64,000 bases of DNA from Oscillatoriaceae cyanobacterium Prado104 (lineage in GTDB: Bacteria; Cyanobacteriota; Cyanobacteriia; Cyanobacteriales; Microcoleaceae), in assembly GCA_025454405.1 (NCBI GenBank), contig JALOON010000046.1:112896-176895 (forward strand). The letters are read 5' to 3'. Positions 20,904-30,531 of this stretch are shown here, piece after piece (within the stretch, counting starts at the first letter, position 1; each line of letters opens with the position of its first letter). A program made the translations under genes and the position numbers. The notes beneath the pieces were generated by a model, which made no database searches, was not told the origin of the DNA, and was given only the letters and a program-made list of their open reading frames with translations.

Positions 20904-21030
20904 TTGCTATTCCCCATCCCCCATCCCCCATTCCCCATCCCCAATCCCCCATTCCCCATCCCCCATCCCCCATTCCCCATCCCCCATTCCCCATCCCCAA
21001 TTCCCCATTCCCATTCCCCATTCCCCAAAA
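20904..21030. repeat. CCCCATT/CCCCATC short tandem repeat before cheA
   Basis: An imperfect run of about 7-8-base units (CCCCATC, CCCCATT, CCCAATC) directly upstream of the cheA start. Its translation is proline-rich and is not part of the protein. Confidence 0.85.
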
Positions 21031-21032
21031 TT

Positions 21033-23522
21033 ATGATAGAAGATGAAGAACTCCGCAATGTATTTAAGATTGCCAGTGAAGAACACTTGCATAAAATAGA
21101 CGAGGGATTGCTCTACTTAGAAGAGCATCCGGGCGACTCAGCTAAGTTAGAAGAATTGCTGCGGGAAACCCATTCTCTCAAAGGTGATGCGGGGATGCTG
21201 GGAGTAAAAAATGTAGCCTCTTTAGCCCATCAAATGGAGCATATTTTGGGGGGCGTGAAACGGGGAGAAACTCAATTAAGTTCCGATACCAACGAGCGGC
21301 TTTTACAAGGTTTAGATGCCATCCGCAAACTTGTTAACGAAGCCGTCACCGGTGAAAATTCTGGCGTCAACACATTTTACGTCCTCGCTAGTATGATGGG
21401 TGCTTCTAACAAGCCCCAGCCACTTCTTGCGACAGCAGAAACAGAAATAGAACCGGAAACAATTAAACAGCAGCCGACAGAACCGGAAATTACTGACTTA
21501 GAAATATTAGAAAATGCCACGAATATTGAAACTTCAACAACCCCAAATTTAAATAATAATTACTCTGTTGCGGTCATCCAATCCGAACAAGAATTGCTGC
21601 TGCAAGCTCAAAATTTGCCCGCCCCTGCACCCGCCAGCACGCCGAATTCTCAGCCAGCAGCCAGCACCTCACCCACATCATCTTACCGCATTGAAACCAT
21701 CCGCGTTGCTACCCAGAATTTAGATGATTTAATGACTCAAGCCGGAGAACTTACCGTTACCAAAACTCGTCTCGGACACCGACTGATCGACATCGAAGCA
21801 ATTGCAACTTTATGGGAAGAATGGAGCCGCGAGGCTGTTACCAATCGCTTGGATTTTCATCAGATAGAAGCTGCTAAAAATGATGTACTGCCAAACAGTA
21901 ACTTCAAGCAATGGCAAAATTACCAGCAGCACGCAGAAGAACGTTTAGAACGCCTGGGGATTTTAGTCAACCGCTTGAAAAACTTAGTTTACGAAGATAC
22001 TGCAAGATTAGAATTAATTGCCGGAGAGTTAGAATTGGGAATTCGTACCCTCCGGTTGCTGCCTTTGTCTGCTATTTTCAACTTATTTCCCCGCACTGTA
22101 AGGGAGCTAGCAAAGCGGGAGGGCAAGGAAGTTGAGTTAATTATAGAAGGTGGAGAAACTCGAGCAGACAAACGCATTTTAGAAGAAATGAAAGACCCTT
22201 TGATGCACATGATTCGGAATGCGATCGACCACGGAATTGAAACGCCCGATGAGCGCGAGAAACTAGGCAAGCCCCGCACGGCTGTTCTCCGAATTACAGG
22301 CCACCAAACTGCTAGCAATATTATCATTGAAGTTAGCGACGACGGCAGGGGATTGAATGTCGATCGCATCAAACAAACAGCTCTTAAACGTGGCGTATGT
22401 ACGGAAGAAGAACTCTCCGTCATGACAGAGAACCAAATACAATCTCTGATTTTTGCTCCGGGTTTTTCGACAAGAACATTTGTTACTGAAGTTTCCGGTA
22501 GGGGAGTAGGTTTAGATGTCGTTCGCACTAATGTTGAAGCACTAAAAGGCAACATAAAAGTAGAATCTTTCCCCGCAAAAGGATGCAATTTTAAGCTGCA
22601 ACTAGGTACGTCTTTAGCCACAGCTAATGTATTGATTGTAGCTGTTGAAGGTATTGCTTATGCGCTGCCAGTTGAGTTTGTAGAAACCGCCAAAATGGTG
22701 GATAAATCTGGTATTTTTTTTATAGAAGGTAGGGAGACAATACTTGTAGAAAACCAGCCACTTTCAGTTGCTAATCTGGTAGATTTACTAGAATTGAAAA
22801 ATAGTGCTTGGCAGCAATATCCCAGGGAGTGGGAACAGGAAAGCTGGAGAGAGTTCAATAGAAACAAAGAAGGAATAACTTCAAATTCAAATTCTCCAAA
22901 AAACCCTTGTATAGTTCTCAAAGTCGGAGAAGAAAGGTTGGGGTTTTTTGTAGATGCTTTGATTGACCAACAGGATGTAGTGATTAAACCCCAAAGTCAA
23001 TTGCTGAAGCGAGTGCGAAATGTTTCCGGTGCAACTATTCTCGGTAATGGGGAAGTTTGTATGGTATTGAATCCCCACGATTTGCTCGAATCTGTACGCA
23101 AGCAAGTTTTGTCTCGCAGTGTTTCTAGTTCGCGATCGAAAGTGGAAACTAATAACAGAAAACAAGTCATTCTCTTAGCCGAAGATTCGATCGCCACCCG
23201 CACCCAGGAAAAACGCATCCTCGAAGGAGCTGGTTATGAAGTAGTAACGGCGGTAGATGGGTTGGATGCTTTTAATAAATTAAAAACTCGCTACTTTGAC
23301 GCAGTTATTTCTGACGTGCAAATGCCAAATTTGGATGGTTTGGCGCTGACTTATAGAATTCGCCAGCAGAAAGAATATAGCGATTTGCCAATTATTTTGG
23401 TAACATCTTTAGCATCGGATGAAGATAGAAAACGGGGTGCGGATGCTGGGGCTAATGCTTATATTCCTAAAGGTACATTCAATCAAGACGTGCTGGTAGA
23501 AACTTTGAAAAGGTTGGTTTAA
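21033..23522 (+). CDS. cheA: Hybrid histidine kinase CheA with receiver domain
   Basis: 829 residues from the ATG at 21033 (MIEDEELRNVFKIASEE). An upstream ATG at 20904 would add 43 Pro-rich residues encoded by repeat DNA and is rejected. Domain order: HPt with phosphorylatable H47 (RETHSLKGDAGMLG), a low-complexity linker, dimerisation region, HATPase (NAIDHGIE, DDGRGLNVDRI, FSTRTFVTEVSGRGVGLDVV), CheW-like P5, and a C-terminal receiver (AEDSIATRT, ISDVQMPNLDG, LVTSLASDE, AYIPKG). It autophosphorylates in response to receptors and passes phosphate to receiver domains. The built-in receiver is typical of cyanobacterial pil/pix-like CheA proteins. CheB follows. Confidence 0.95.
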   Translation: MIEDEELRNVFKIASEEHLHKIDEGLLYLEEHPGDSAKLEELLRETHSLKGDAGMLGVKNVASLAHQMEHILGGVKRGETQLSSDTNERLLQGLDAIRKLVNEAVTGENSGVNTFYVLASMMGASNKPQPLLATAETEIEPETIKQQPTEPEITDLEILENATNIETSTTPNLNNNYSVAVIQSEQELLLQAQNLPAPAPASTPNSQPAASTSPTSSYRIETIRVATQNLDDLMTQAGELTVTKTRLGHRLIDIEAIATLWEEWSREAVTNRLDFHQIEAAKNDVLPNSNFKQWQNYQQHAEERLERLGILVNRLKNLVYEDTARLELIAGELELGIRTLRLLPLSAIFNLFPRTVRELAKREGKEVELIIEGGETRADKRILEEMKDPLMHMIRNAIDHGIETPDEREKLGKPRTAVLRITGHQTASNIIIEVSDDGRGLNVDRIKQTALKRGVCTEEELSVMTENQIQSLIFAPGFSTRTFVTEVSGRGVGLDVVRTNVEALKGNIKVESFPAKGCNFKLQLGTSLATANVLIVAVEGIAYALPVEFVETAKMVDKSGIFFIEGRETILVENQPLSVANLVDLLELKNSAWQQYPREWEQESWREFNRNKEGITSNSNSPKNPCIVLKVGEERLGFFVDALIDQQDVVIKPQSQLLKRVRNVSGATILGNGEVCMVLNPHDLLESVRKQVLSRSVSSSRSKVETNNRKQVILLAEDSIATRTQEKRILEGAGYEVVTAVDGLDAFNKLKTRYFDAVISDVQMPNLDGLALTYRIRQQKEYSDLPIILVTSLASDEDRKRGADAGANAYIPKGTFNQDVLVETLKRLV

Positions 23523-23524
23523 GA

Positions 23525-23703
23525 TTAGTTGAGAGTTGTTCGGGAGTTTTGAGTTTCTCGGGAGTTTTGAGTTTTGAGTTTTGAGTTTTGAGTTTCTCGG
23601 GAGTTTTGAGTTTTGAGTTTTGAGTTTCTCGGGAGTTTTGAGTTTTGAGTTTTGAGTTTTGAGTTGAGAGGGAGTGAGAGAGTTTTGAGTTTTGAGTTTT
23701 GAG
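23525..23703. repeat. GAGTTTT-type tandem repeat between cheA and cheB
   Basis: Repeats of GAGTTTTGAGTTT with interspersed TCTCGGGAGTTTT units, followed by CCCCATTCC units to about 23758. Confidence 0.85.
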
Positions 23704-23783
23704 TAGACAGTTGACAGTTGTAATTCCCCATTCCCCATTCCCCATTCCCCATTCCCAATCTAAAATCTAAAATCTAAAATCGC

Positions 23784-24911
23784 ATGATGTTACCGCAGAT
23801 TAAATTATTGTTAGTAGAAGATTCTCCAGTGGCGACGATCGTCCTGAAACGCATCTTTGATGCTGCGCCGGAAATTCAAGTAGTAGGAACCGCACGTAAC
23901 GGACTAGAAGCACTAGAATTAATCCCCAAACTTCACCCACAAGTAATTTGTACTGATTTTCACATGGCAGAAATGAACGGGTTAGAATTCACGCAAGAAG
24001 TGATGAAAAAATACCCGCGACCGATTTTGGTGATCAGCGCCTCAGTGCAAGCAGATGACGCTCAAAATGTATTTCAACTTCTCAAAGCAGGCGCGCTAGA
24101 TGTTTTTCCCAAACCGATTGGCGGGTTGGCATCAGATTACGATCGCCTCGCCAATGAATTAATTGCTAAAATTAAAATACTCTCAGGAGTAAAAGTATTT
24201 ACACGACATCAAAAGCAGGTACAAATCAAAAAAAACGAAAAGCCTTTCAAAACTCACCAATTACCGAGTCGCAATTCTCAATTGACAGTAACGAATTACC
24301 AAATCCCAGCAGCAAAGTTCAAACCTCAAACTATTAAATTATTGGCCGTCGGTGCCTCTACAGGTGGCCCGCAAGCTTTGCAAGCAATTATTTGCCAGTT
24401 TCCGGCTAATTTCCCCGTGCCGGTAATTTGCGTCCAGCACATCAGTGAAGGTTTTTTGCAAGGATTAGTTAATTGGTTGGGTTCTGAGTCTAAACTCCCA
24501 GTGAAAATAGCTACCTTTGGGGAATTGCCACAACCGGGGATCGTGTATTTTCCGCCAGAAAAACGCCATTTAGAATTAGACGATCGGGGGCGCTTTGTTT
24601 ATTCAGAAACACCGGCTGATGGGGGACACCGCCCTTCGATCGATGTAACATTTAAGTCGGTGGCTAATTTTTACGGGCGGGCGGCGGCGGCGGTTTTGCT
24701 AACAGGAATGGGTCGAGACGGTGCCCAGGGAATGCTAGCCATCGCCCGACTCGGCGGCTTGACAATCGCCCAAGACGAAGCTAGCTGCGTCGTCTTCGGA
24801 ATGCCGAAAGAAGCGATCGCCCTCGGTGCCGCCCAATACGTACTCCCCCCCAGCGCGATCGCTCCCCTACTGCTCGCCAAATTAAACCACCAAATTAAAC
24901 CACCAACTTAA
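23784..24911 (+). CDS. cheB: CheB protein-glutamate methylesterase
   Basis: 375 residues. The N-terminal receiver has LLVEDSPVA and phosphoacceptor D58 (ICTDFHMAEMNG). After a linker the methylesterase domain has the serine motif VGASTGGPQAL (about 191-201), the histidine in VQHISEGF, and the aspartate in LTGMGRDGAQGM, together the catalytic triad. CheB removes methyl groups from receptors and often deamidates glutamine. It closes the same-strand cluster that starts with cheR, so the cluster encodes both arms of adaptation. It converges with the response regulator gene after 30 bp. Confidence 0.95.
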   Translation: MMLPQIKLLLVEDSPVATIVLKRIFDAAPEIQVVGTARNGLEALELIPKLHPQVICTDFHMAEMNGLEFTQEVMKKYPRPILVISASVQADDAQNVFQLLKAGALDVFPKPIGGLASDYDRLANELIAKIKILSGVKVFTRHQKQVQIKKNEKPFKTHQLPSRNSQLTVTNYQIPAAKFKPQTIKLLAVGASTGGPQALQAIICQFPANFPVPVICVQHISEGFLQGLVNWLGSESKLPVKIATFGELPQPGIVYFPPEKRHLELDDRGRFVYSETPADGGHRPSIDVTFKSVANFYGRAAAAVLLTGMGRDGAQGMLAIARLGGLTIAQDEASCVVFGMPKEAIALGAAQYVLPPSAIAPLLLAKLNHQIKPPT

Positions 24912-24941
24912 AAATTAAACATTATCATTGTGCTTGCCAAT

Positions 24942-25331
24942 CTATTGCTTGATTTCTACAAATTTGCCAATTACCTCGCGCAATCGATCTGCATCAAAAG
25001 GTTTAGTTAAATACTCTGTTGCTCCCGCCAAACGACCCTGTACTTTATCAAAAGCTCCATCTCGCGCCGTCAGCATCACGATCGGCAAATTCTGAAACTG
25101 AGCCAAGCTGCGCACCGTGCGGCAGAGTTCCAATCCGTCAATACCGGGCATGGAAACATCCAACAGTAACACCGCAACTTGTTCGTGATAAATCATTGAT
25201 AAAGCATCCACTGCATTGTCAGTCACCAGCACCCGAAACTCTTTGCTTAAAGCCTGTTTGACAAGTCCCTGCATGACGACACTATCATCAACTGCCAGAA
25301 TAGTTGGTACTTGACTGCTACTTGCAGACAT
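24942..25331 (-). CDS. Single-domain response regulator (CheY-like)
   Basis: 129 residues from the ATG at 25331 (MSASSSQVPTILAVDDSVVM), preceded by the strong ribosome-binding site GGGAGAAG; a longer frame from 25379 lacks such a site. The receiver is complete: acidic pair AVDDS, phosphoacceptor Asp in LLLDVSMPGIDG, Thr in VMLTARD, and Lys in YLTKPF. No output domain follows. It is convergent with cheB. It is the only free receiver in the cluster, so it may be the diffusible output of CheA; this is inference from position. Confidence 0.88.
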   Translation of the reverse strand: MSASSSQVPTILAVDDSVVMQGLVKQALSKEFRVLVTDNAVDALSMIYHEQVAVLLLDVSMPGIDGLELCRTVRSLAQFQNLPIVMLTARDGAFDKVQGRLAGATEYLTKPFDADRLREVIGKFVEIKQ

Positions 25332-25948
25332 AATTCTTCTCCCTGCTCTATTTATACTTTTTGACCATAGCGATCGCAATTTCTTTTCCGATCGGTTCGG
25401 AGTTGCCCCCGCGCAATATTTGGCAATTGCTTTAGATCGTTTCCTAAAAACCTCGCCCTCCTTTTTTTCGATTTAAAACTCGAAACCAGCAATTGGGGGA
25501 GGGGTCGATCGCCTATTATAATATTTGGCAGATTTGAATCCCCAGGCACAAACCGCTACACAAATCTCAGGCAAAGTTATCCAACTTTAGAATTAGTTAA
25601 TAATTAGTTAGACAACTATTCAACTTGAATTGTTGTGGTTGAACTGCAGGCACGGTTGACGAGCGAGACGCCCCTTCAATAGTTACTCATCTCGGAAATA
25701 ATGTCCGAGGCTGTCTAAATATTAGGTAACAGTTTTTCCCCTCCTCTGTCTTGTTTGGTCTTCTGTTTGATGTCCTGTTTGACAAGCTCCTGTTACAAAC
25801 TTTAACATTTTGGCAATCTTTTGGAGTTGATGTTCTATGTGCCGCTTGTTCTAGGTCGCTCCAGCAGGCGTGTTTTTGCAGTAGGGCGCCGCACAGCCCG
25901 GTAGATGTCATTGCTATTGTGGCACAGACTATTCATCAAAAAATTTGG
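25332..25948. other. Intergenic, no gene seen
   Basis: Between the response regulator and the TnpB element. It has no protein-like frame. The small open frames here are not conserved-looking. Confidence 0.4.
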
Positions 25949-26037
25949 GTGTGAAACCCCGTCCTTCTAGGAGGGCTTGACAAAGATTTTACATTAGTTA
26001 GCATTCAGCATCACAATTGAGATGTTAGACTGTGAGC

Positions 26038-27168
26038 ATGACACTAAAAGCCTTCAGCTATCGATTCTACCCGACTGCGCAACAAGAGAGTTTGTTGCGC
26101 AGGACTTTGGGTTGCGCTCGTTTAGTCTACAATCGCGCCTTGGCCGCAAGAACCGAGGCATGGTACAAAGACCAAAAACGAGTAGGCTATGCTGAAACCT
26201 CTTCAATGCTAACCGAAGGTCAGAAAACAGAAGAACTAGATTTCCTCAATGAAGTTAGCTGCGTACCCCTGCAGCAATGCTTGCGACACTTACAAACAGC
26301 TTACACCAATTTTTTTGATGGGCGAGCAAAATATCCTAACTTCAAAAAGAAACACAACGGCGGTAGCGTGGAGTTTACCAAATCTGCTTTCAGGTTTAAG
26401 GATGGACAAGTCTACCTAGCAAAGTGCGCGGAAGCACTGCCTATTCGCTGGAGTAGGATGCTGCCTATCGGTTGCCGACCATCAACCATTACAGTGAAGC
26501 TTTCACCTTCTGGTAGGTGGTCGGTCTCCCTGTTGGTAGATACACAGATTGAGGCGTTGCCCCCCTCAGGCGATCGAGTTGGTATTGACTTGGGCATTAC
26601 AAGTTTACTCGCGCTTAGCACTCGTGAAAAGATTGCCAACCCCAAAGGATTCAAGGCAAAATATCACAAACTCAGAAGGGCTCAAAAATCTTTAAGCCGG
26701 AAACAGAAAGGGTCAAACAACCGTCACAAAGCACGACTCAAAGTAGCGAAAATACATCAAGAAATTGCTGACGCTAGACTTGACAACCTTCACAAGTTAA
26801 CAACGCGGTTGGTGCGCGAAAACCAAACCATCGCCGTGGAAAATTTGGCTGTGAAGAACCTGGTTAAAAATACCAAGATTGCCCTGGCAATAAGTGATGC
26901 AAGTTGGGGTGAATTGGTGAGACAACTTGAATACAAGTGTGACTGGTACGGTCGTACTTTAATCTTGATTGACCGCTGGTTTCCCAGCTCAAAACGGTGT
27001 TTTGAGTGCGGACATATCGTGGAAAACATGCCGTTGAATGTTCGGCAGTGGAGTTGCCCCAACTGTGGAGCGCACCACGACCGAGACATCAACGCTGCAA
27101 AAAATATTTTGGCGGCCGATGCTCGCCGTGTCAGTCTGTGGAGCGACCGTAAGACCGGAACAGAGTAA
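26038..27168 (+). CDS. tnpB: TnpB RNA-guided nuclease of IS200/IS605
   Basis: 376 residues from the ATG at 26038 (a GTG two codons earlier is possible). All three RuvC acidic residues are present: GIDLGITSLLAL (about 183-194), ENLAVKNLV (about 264-272) and DRDINAAKNILA (about 347-358), plus the zinc-binding CFECG...CPNCG. The N-terminal KAFSYRFYPTAQQESLLRRT is canonical. TnpB cuts DNA guided by an RNA from the element's right end and helps the element persist. Unlike the remnant at 11440 it looks intact and full length. Confidence 0.93.
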   Translation: MTLKAFSYRFYPTAQQESLLRRTLGCARLVYNRALAARTEAWYKDQKRVGYAETSSMLTEGQKTEELDFLNEVSCVPLQQCLRHLQTAYTNFFDGRAKYPNFKKKHNGGSVEFTKSAFRFKDGQVYLAKCAEALPIRWSRMLPIGCRPSTITVKLSPSGRWSVSLLVDTQIEALPPSGDRVGIDLGITSLLALSTREKIANPKGFKAKYHKLRRAQKSLSRKQKGSNNRHKARLKVAKIHQEIADARLDNLHKLTTRLVRENQTIAVENLAVKNLVKNTKIALAISDASWGELVRQLEYKCDWYGRTLILIDRWFPSSKRCFECGHIVENMPLNVRQWSCPNCGAHHDRDINAAKNILAADARRVSLWSDRKTGTE

Positions 27169-27265
27169 ATCTGTCAAGGCTGGTGCGAAATCCTGTAAAG
27201 GACAGAAGCAGAAACCCAAATCGTGAGGTTTGGGAATCCTCGTCGTTTTACGGCGGGGTGGATGT
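27169..27265 (+). ncRNA. Candidate TnpB guide (omega/re) RNA 3' region
   Basis: By analogy with studied TnpB systems the guide RNA overlaps the end of tnpB and runs to the right end. The terminal hairpin at 27238-27260 would be its 3' scaffold. This is inferred from position and the hairpin; extent is approximate. Confidence 0.4.
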
Positions 27266-27371
27266 CAACTTAATCTACTGGCAACGCATCTAGCCGAAAT
27301 TAGATAAGTCTGTTAAAATAAAATCAAACTTATTAAAAAACAGAATGTAAGCTATCGAGATGTATTTTTGA

Positions 27372-27470
27372 AAGTTGCTTCTCCAAGTTGCTTCTCCAAG
27401 TTGCTTCTCCAAGTTGCTTCTCCAAGTTGCTTCTCCAAGTTGCTTCTCCAAGTTGCTTCTCCAAGTTGCT
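27372..27470. repeat. 13-bp tandem repeat, seven copies
   Basis: Seven perfect head-to-tail copies of AAGTTGCTTCTCC (27372-27462) plus one partial copy. As the unit is not a multiple of three, all minus-strand frames read through it as a 13-residue repeat. Confidence 0.95.
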
Positions 27471-27719
27471 GTAAGTACCCAAAAGCACGGGCAACAGGAA
27501 GTATAATTTTTACCATATGAGATCGGCGGTGCTCTAACTCCCAAAATTCATCAAAAGTTCCTATGTCAGTGAAAAGGTTAGTCTGAGATAGTTGCGATCG
27601 GCCAGCAAGCCACTAAAACCGCGATCTCCCCGAACCAAATTTACACTCGTTCTTTTTTCTGGTTCTTTTTTCATAGCATACAGAACAGCGGGCTAAAGCG
27701 ACTAGACGGGCAGTTATAC
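27471..27719. other. Upstream region of the GAF kinase
   Basis: About 250 bases with no gene seen. Confidence 0.3.
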
Positions 27720-30431
27720 ATGAAAGCACCATTGCCTCCAAGTACCAAAGTGTTCAAGCTCCACAACTTTGACCTGTATCAAATCCTCGGCTCTGCTCCA
27801 GAGGCTTGCTTCGACGATTTGGTCGGCTTGACCGCTCAGCTTTGTCGAACCCCCATAGCTTTCCTGAGCTCGATCGACTCTAGCTGTCACTGGTTGAAGT
27901 CGCAGGTAGGTGTCGATCGAACTTTGACCCAGCGCTATCTAAATTTTTGCGCTCGGGCGATGAGTCCTATTTCTGAAGAGCCGGCTTTTCTCCCGAATCC
28001 TAACTCTGAATGCGACCTCATACCTGAAATTCCTATTGAAGAGACTCCAACTTTAAGGGAGCCGTTGGTTTCGATCGTCCGCAACGCTTCCGCTGACAAG
28101 CGATTTGCCGATCATCCTCTAGTTGTTTCCTATCCTTTCGTGAAGTTTTATGCCGGAATGCCTGTCGTTACTGCACGGGGACAGATTCTCGGAGTCCTGT
28201 CCGTCATGGACTGCGTGCCACGCGACTTGACAAAAGAAGCTATAAGTGCTCTGGAAACTTTGACCCGGCAAATAGCAAGGCTGGTGGAACTGCGGTGCGA
28301 GTTGGTTAAAGCTCGGGAAGAAGTAGCCGAGCTAGAAGACATCACCGACGAGCGCCAGCAAGTCTCGGAGTTGGTCGGATCGAACCGCGATTTGTTCTGG
28401 GGCATCGAGACTCAACGGAGTGGCAAGCAAATATTTTGCACCAACAAACTGCCCGTTCTCGATGCCGCCGGCCGCTGGCAATGCTTCTGGGAAACTTCAG
28501 CAGAGGGCGAGCGGCAGCCAACAGCAGCCCCGCAGGAGGATCGATCGCACCTGTGGGCGCTGCAAGCTAAGGTCGGTGCCGCCCTCGGACAAGGGGGGAC
28601 AATACCGGCCATCCTGAAACGCTGCACCGAGGCAATGGTAGAACACCTTGATGCGGCATCCGCGATCGTCTGGACCTTCGACTCGCAGACAGAGCGATTA
28701 GAATTGCAGGCCGTTTCGGGGATCGAGAGTGAAGATTGGCAACTGGCGGTAGAGGACTGGATGCGATCGGCATCCGGACAGCTCCAAACAGCCTCGCTGT
28801 TCCTCCTGTCGCCCCCCAAACCCTCTCCCATTGCCTATCCGCTCATCGTAGAGGCTCGGTTGGTGGGAGTGCTGGCACTCAGCAGCAGCCGAGTCACAGC
28901 CGATGGAGTGCTAGAAATTCTCAGTCCGATGGCTAACGCCATAGCCGTAGCCATCGATCGCGTCAAGGCTCGGGAAGAATTGTTGAGCCGTCGGGAAGGC
29001 TTGCTGTTCGGTCTTGCCAGCCAGATGCGCAATTCCCTAGACCTCGACAAAATTTTAAATACGGCCGTCAACGAAATCCGCGGCTTGTTGCAGGTTGACC
29101 AATGCTACTTTTTGTGGTATGTGATTTCGCAGCAAGACCAGCCAAGCTTTACGATTACCCACGAGGCGGCAAATCCAGATTTCCAGGAGCGACTGACAGA
29201 TTACCCGATCGAACAAATAACGCTGCTCGCCGAAAAAATCCGCCACCGCCAAACCCTCAGGATCGGCGACGCAGCAACAGCCTCCTGCATCGAACCCGCA
29301 ACCCGAGCTTTTTTAATCGGTAGTGGCATTGCTTCCAAACTGTTGCTGCCGCTCAAAACCAGGGCAGGTCAAATGGGGGCTGTAGTTTGCAACCATTACA
29401 GCATCCGGCGGGAGTGGGCGGCGAGCGAAGTGGAACTGCTGCAAGCAGTGGTAGATCAACTGGCGATCGCGATCGACCAAGCCGAACTTTACGCTCAAAC
29501 CCGCGCCGCCGCTCTAGCAGCCGAAACCCAAGCCCGCCAGCTCACCAAAACCCTGCAGAATTTGCAGCAGAAAGAGACTCAGCTCATCCAAAACGAGAAA
29601 ATGTCCTCTCTCGGTCAAATGGTCGCCGGCGTCGCCCACGAAATCAACAATCCAGTTAATTTTATTTACGGCAACTTGACTTATTGCGAGCAATACATTA
29701 AAGACATTCTGGATTTGCTGCACTTGTACCAAAAACACTACCCCGAACCTTGCGAGGAAATTCTTGACAAAAGCGAAGAAATAGACATCGATTTCGTAGT
29801 CCCGGATTTGCTGAAAATCCTCTCGTCAATGGAGATGGGAGCCGAACGCATCCGCAATATAGTTCTTTCCCTGCGAAATTTTTCGCGACACGACGAAGCA
29901 GAGAAAAAGCCGGTGGACATTCACGAAGGGATCGACAGCACCCTGCTGATTTTGCACAGTCGCTTGAAGGCACAAGGTCCGGTTCCCGGCATCGAGGTAG
30001 TGAAAGATTACGGCAACTTACCGAAAGTAGAGTGCTACCCCGGACAGCTAAATCAAGTATTTATGAATATTATCGGCAACGCGATCGATGCTTTGGAAAA
30101 TCGACCCGCACCCAAAATTATTAAAATTAGCACCGAAGTAGTAGATAAAGACTCCCAGGACGATCGAGAGAGCAAATTGATGGGTCGCTCCGTACTAATT
30201 CGGATTCGCGACAGCGGGCCGGGCTTGACGGAAAAAGCAGCAAGCCGACTGTTTGACCCTTTCTTTACCACCAAACCGGTGGGGAAAGGTACGGGGCTGG
30301 GCTTGTCGATCAGTTACCAGATCGTTGTAGAGAAACACGGAGGTAGCTTGAAGTGTACCTCAGAACCCGGTCAGGGAGCCGAATTTTGGGTGCAGATCCC
30401 GATCGCTCCTCCCCCTGTTCCCAAAAAATGA
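27720..30431 (+). CDS. Multi-GAF sensor histidine kinase
   Basis: 903 residues, no membrane segment. A GAF domain lies at about 25-200 (FLSSIDSSCHWLKSQVGVD...GVLSVMD), a second at about 285-420 and a third at about 425-600 (DQCYFLWYVISQQD...GAVVCNHYS). A coiled coil (LAAETQARQLTKTLQNLQQK) leads to the HisKA phosphorylation site H640 (GVAHEINNPVNF) and an HATPase domain (NIIGNAIDAL, DSGPGLTEKAA, GKGTGLGLSISYQ). There is no receiver or output domain. The third GAF lacks an obvious chromophore-binding cysteine that I can point to, so the signal is unknown. Its partner regulator is not adjacent. A decayed paralogue of its C-terminus lies at 38353-38475. Confidence 0.93.
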   Translation: MKAPLPPSTKVFKLHNFDLYQILGSAPEACFDDLVGLTAQLCRTPIAFLSSIDSSCHWLKSQVGVDRTLTQRYLNFCARAMSPISEEPAFLPNPNSECDLIPEIPIEETPTLREPLVSIVRNASADKRFADHPLVVSYPFVKFYAGMPVVTARGQILGVLSVMDCVPRDLTKEAISALETLTRQIARLVELRCELVKAREEVAELEDITDERQQVSELVGSNRDLFWGIETQRSGKQIFCTNKLPVLDAAGRWQCFWETSAEGERQPTAAPQEDRSHLWALQAKVGAALGQGGTIPAILKRCTEAMVEHLDAASAIVWTFDSQTERLELQAVSGIESEDWQLAVEDWMRSASGQLQTASLFLLSPPKPSPIAYPLIVEARLVGVLALSSSRVTADGVLEILSPMANAIAVAIDRVKAREELLSRREGLLFGLASQMRNSLDLDKILNTAVNEIRGLLQVDQCYFLWYVISQQDQPSFTITHEAANPDFQERLTDYPIEQITLLAEKIRHRQTLRIGDAATASCIEPATRAFLIGSGIASKLLLPLKTRAGQMGAVVCNHYSIRREWAASEVELLQAVVDQLAIAIDQAELYAQTRAAALAAETQARQLTKTLQNLQQKETQLIQNEKMSSLGQMVAGVAHEINNPVNFIYGNLTYCEQYIKDILDLLHLYQKHYPEPCEEILDKSEEIDIDFVVPDLLKILSSMEMGAERIRNIVLSLRNFSRHDEAEKKPVDIHEGIDSTLLILHSRLKAQGPVPGIEVVKDYGNLPKVECYPGQLNQVFMNIIGNAIDALENRPAPKIIKISTEVVDKDSQDDRESKLMGRSVLIRIRDSGPGLTEKAASRLFDPFFTTKPVGKGTGLGLSISYQIVVEKHGGSLKCTSEPGQGAEFWVQIPIAPPPVPKK

Positions 30432-30483
30432 GGTAGCGGGCGAACCCAGCATCGAGATTTTTAAAATTTTTCTGTTGAATAGC

Positions 30484-30514
30484 TTGACAAACTCCCGCGT
30501 CTAAATGTTAAGAT
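30484..30514 (+). promoter_or_regulatory. Promoter of tRNA-Gln
   Basis: TTGACA at 30484-30489 and TTAAGA or TAAGAT at about 30508-30514 with an 18-19-base spacer, about 20 bases before the tRNA. Confidence 0.6.
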
Positions 30515-30531
30515 GGTAAACGTTGAAACGT

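Larger units (their letters stand above)
25949..27269 (+). mobile_element. IS200/IS605-type element with tnpB only
   Basis: The left end has a hairpin at 25953-25975 (CCCCGTCCTTC...GAGGG) and the right end at 27234-27269 has GAATCCTCGTCG...CGGCGGGGTGGATGTCAA, the subterminal hairpin and tail usual for the family. Only tnpB lies between; no Y1 transposase (tnpA) gene is present, so it would need one in trans to move. Confidence 0.65.

Noticed and set aside
20904..21032. 43 extra Pro-rich residues before CheA
   Set aside because: They are translated from a CCCCATT tandem repeat; the ATG at 21033 gives the normal HPt start.
27290..27544. 84-residue frame with LEKQLGEATWRSN repeats
   Set aside because: It is a reading of the 13-bp tandem repeat and has no start context.
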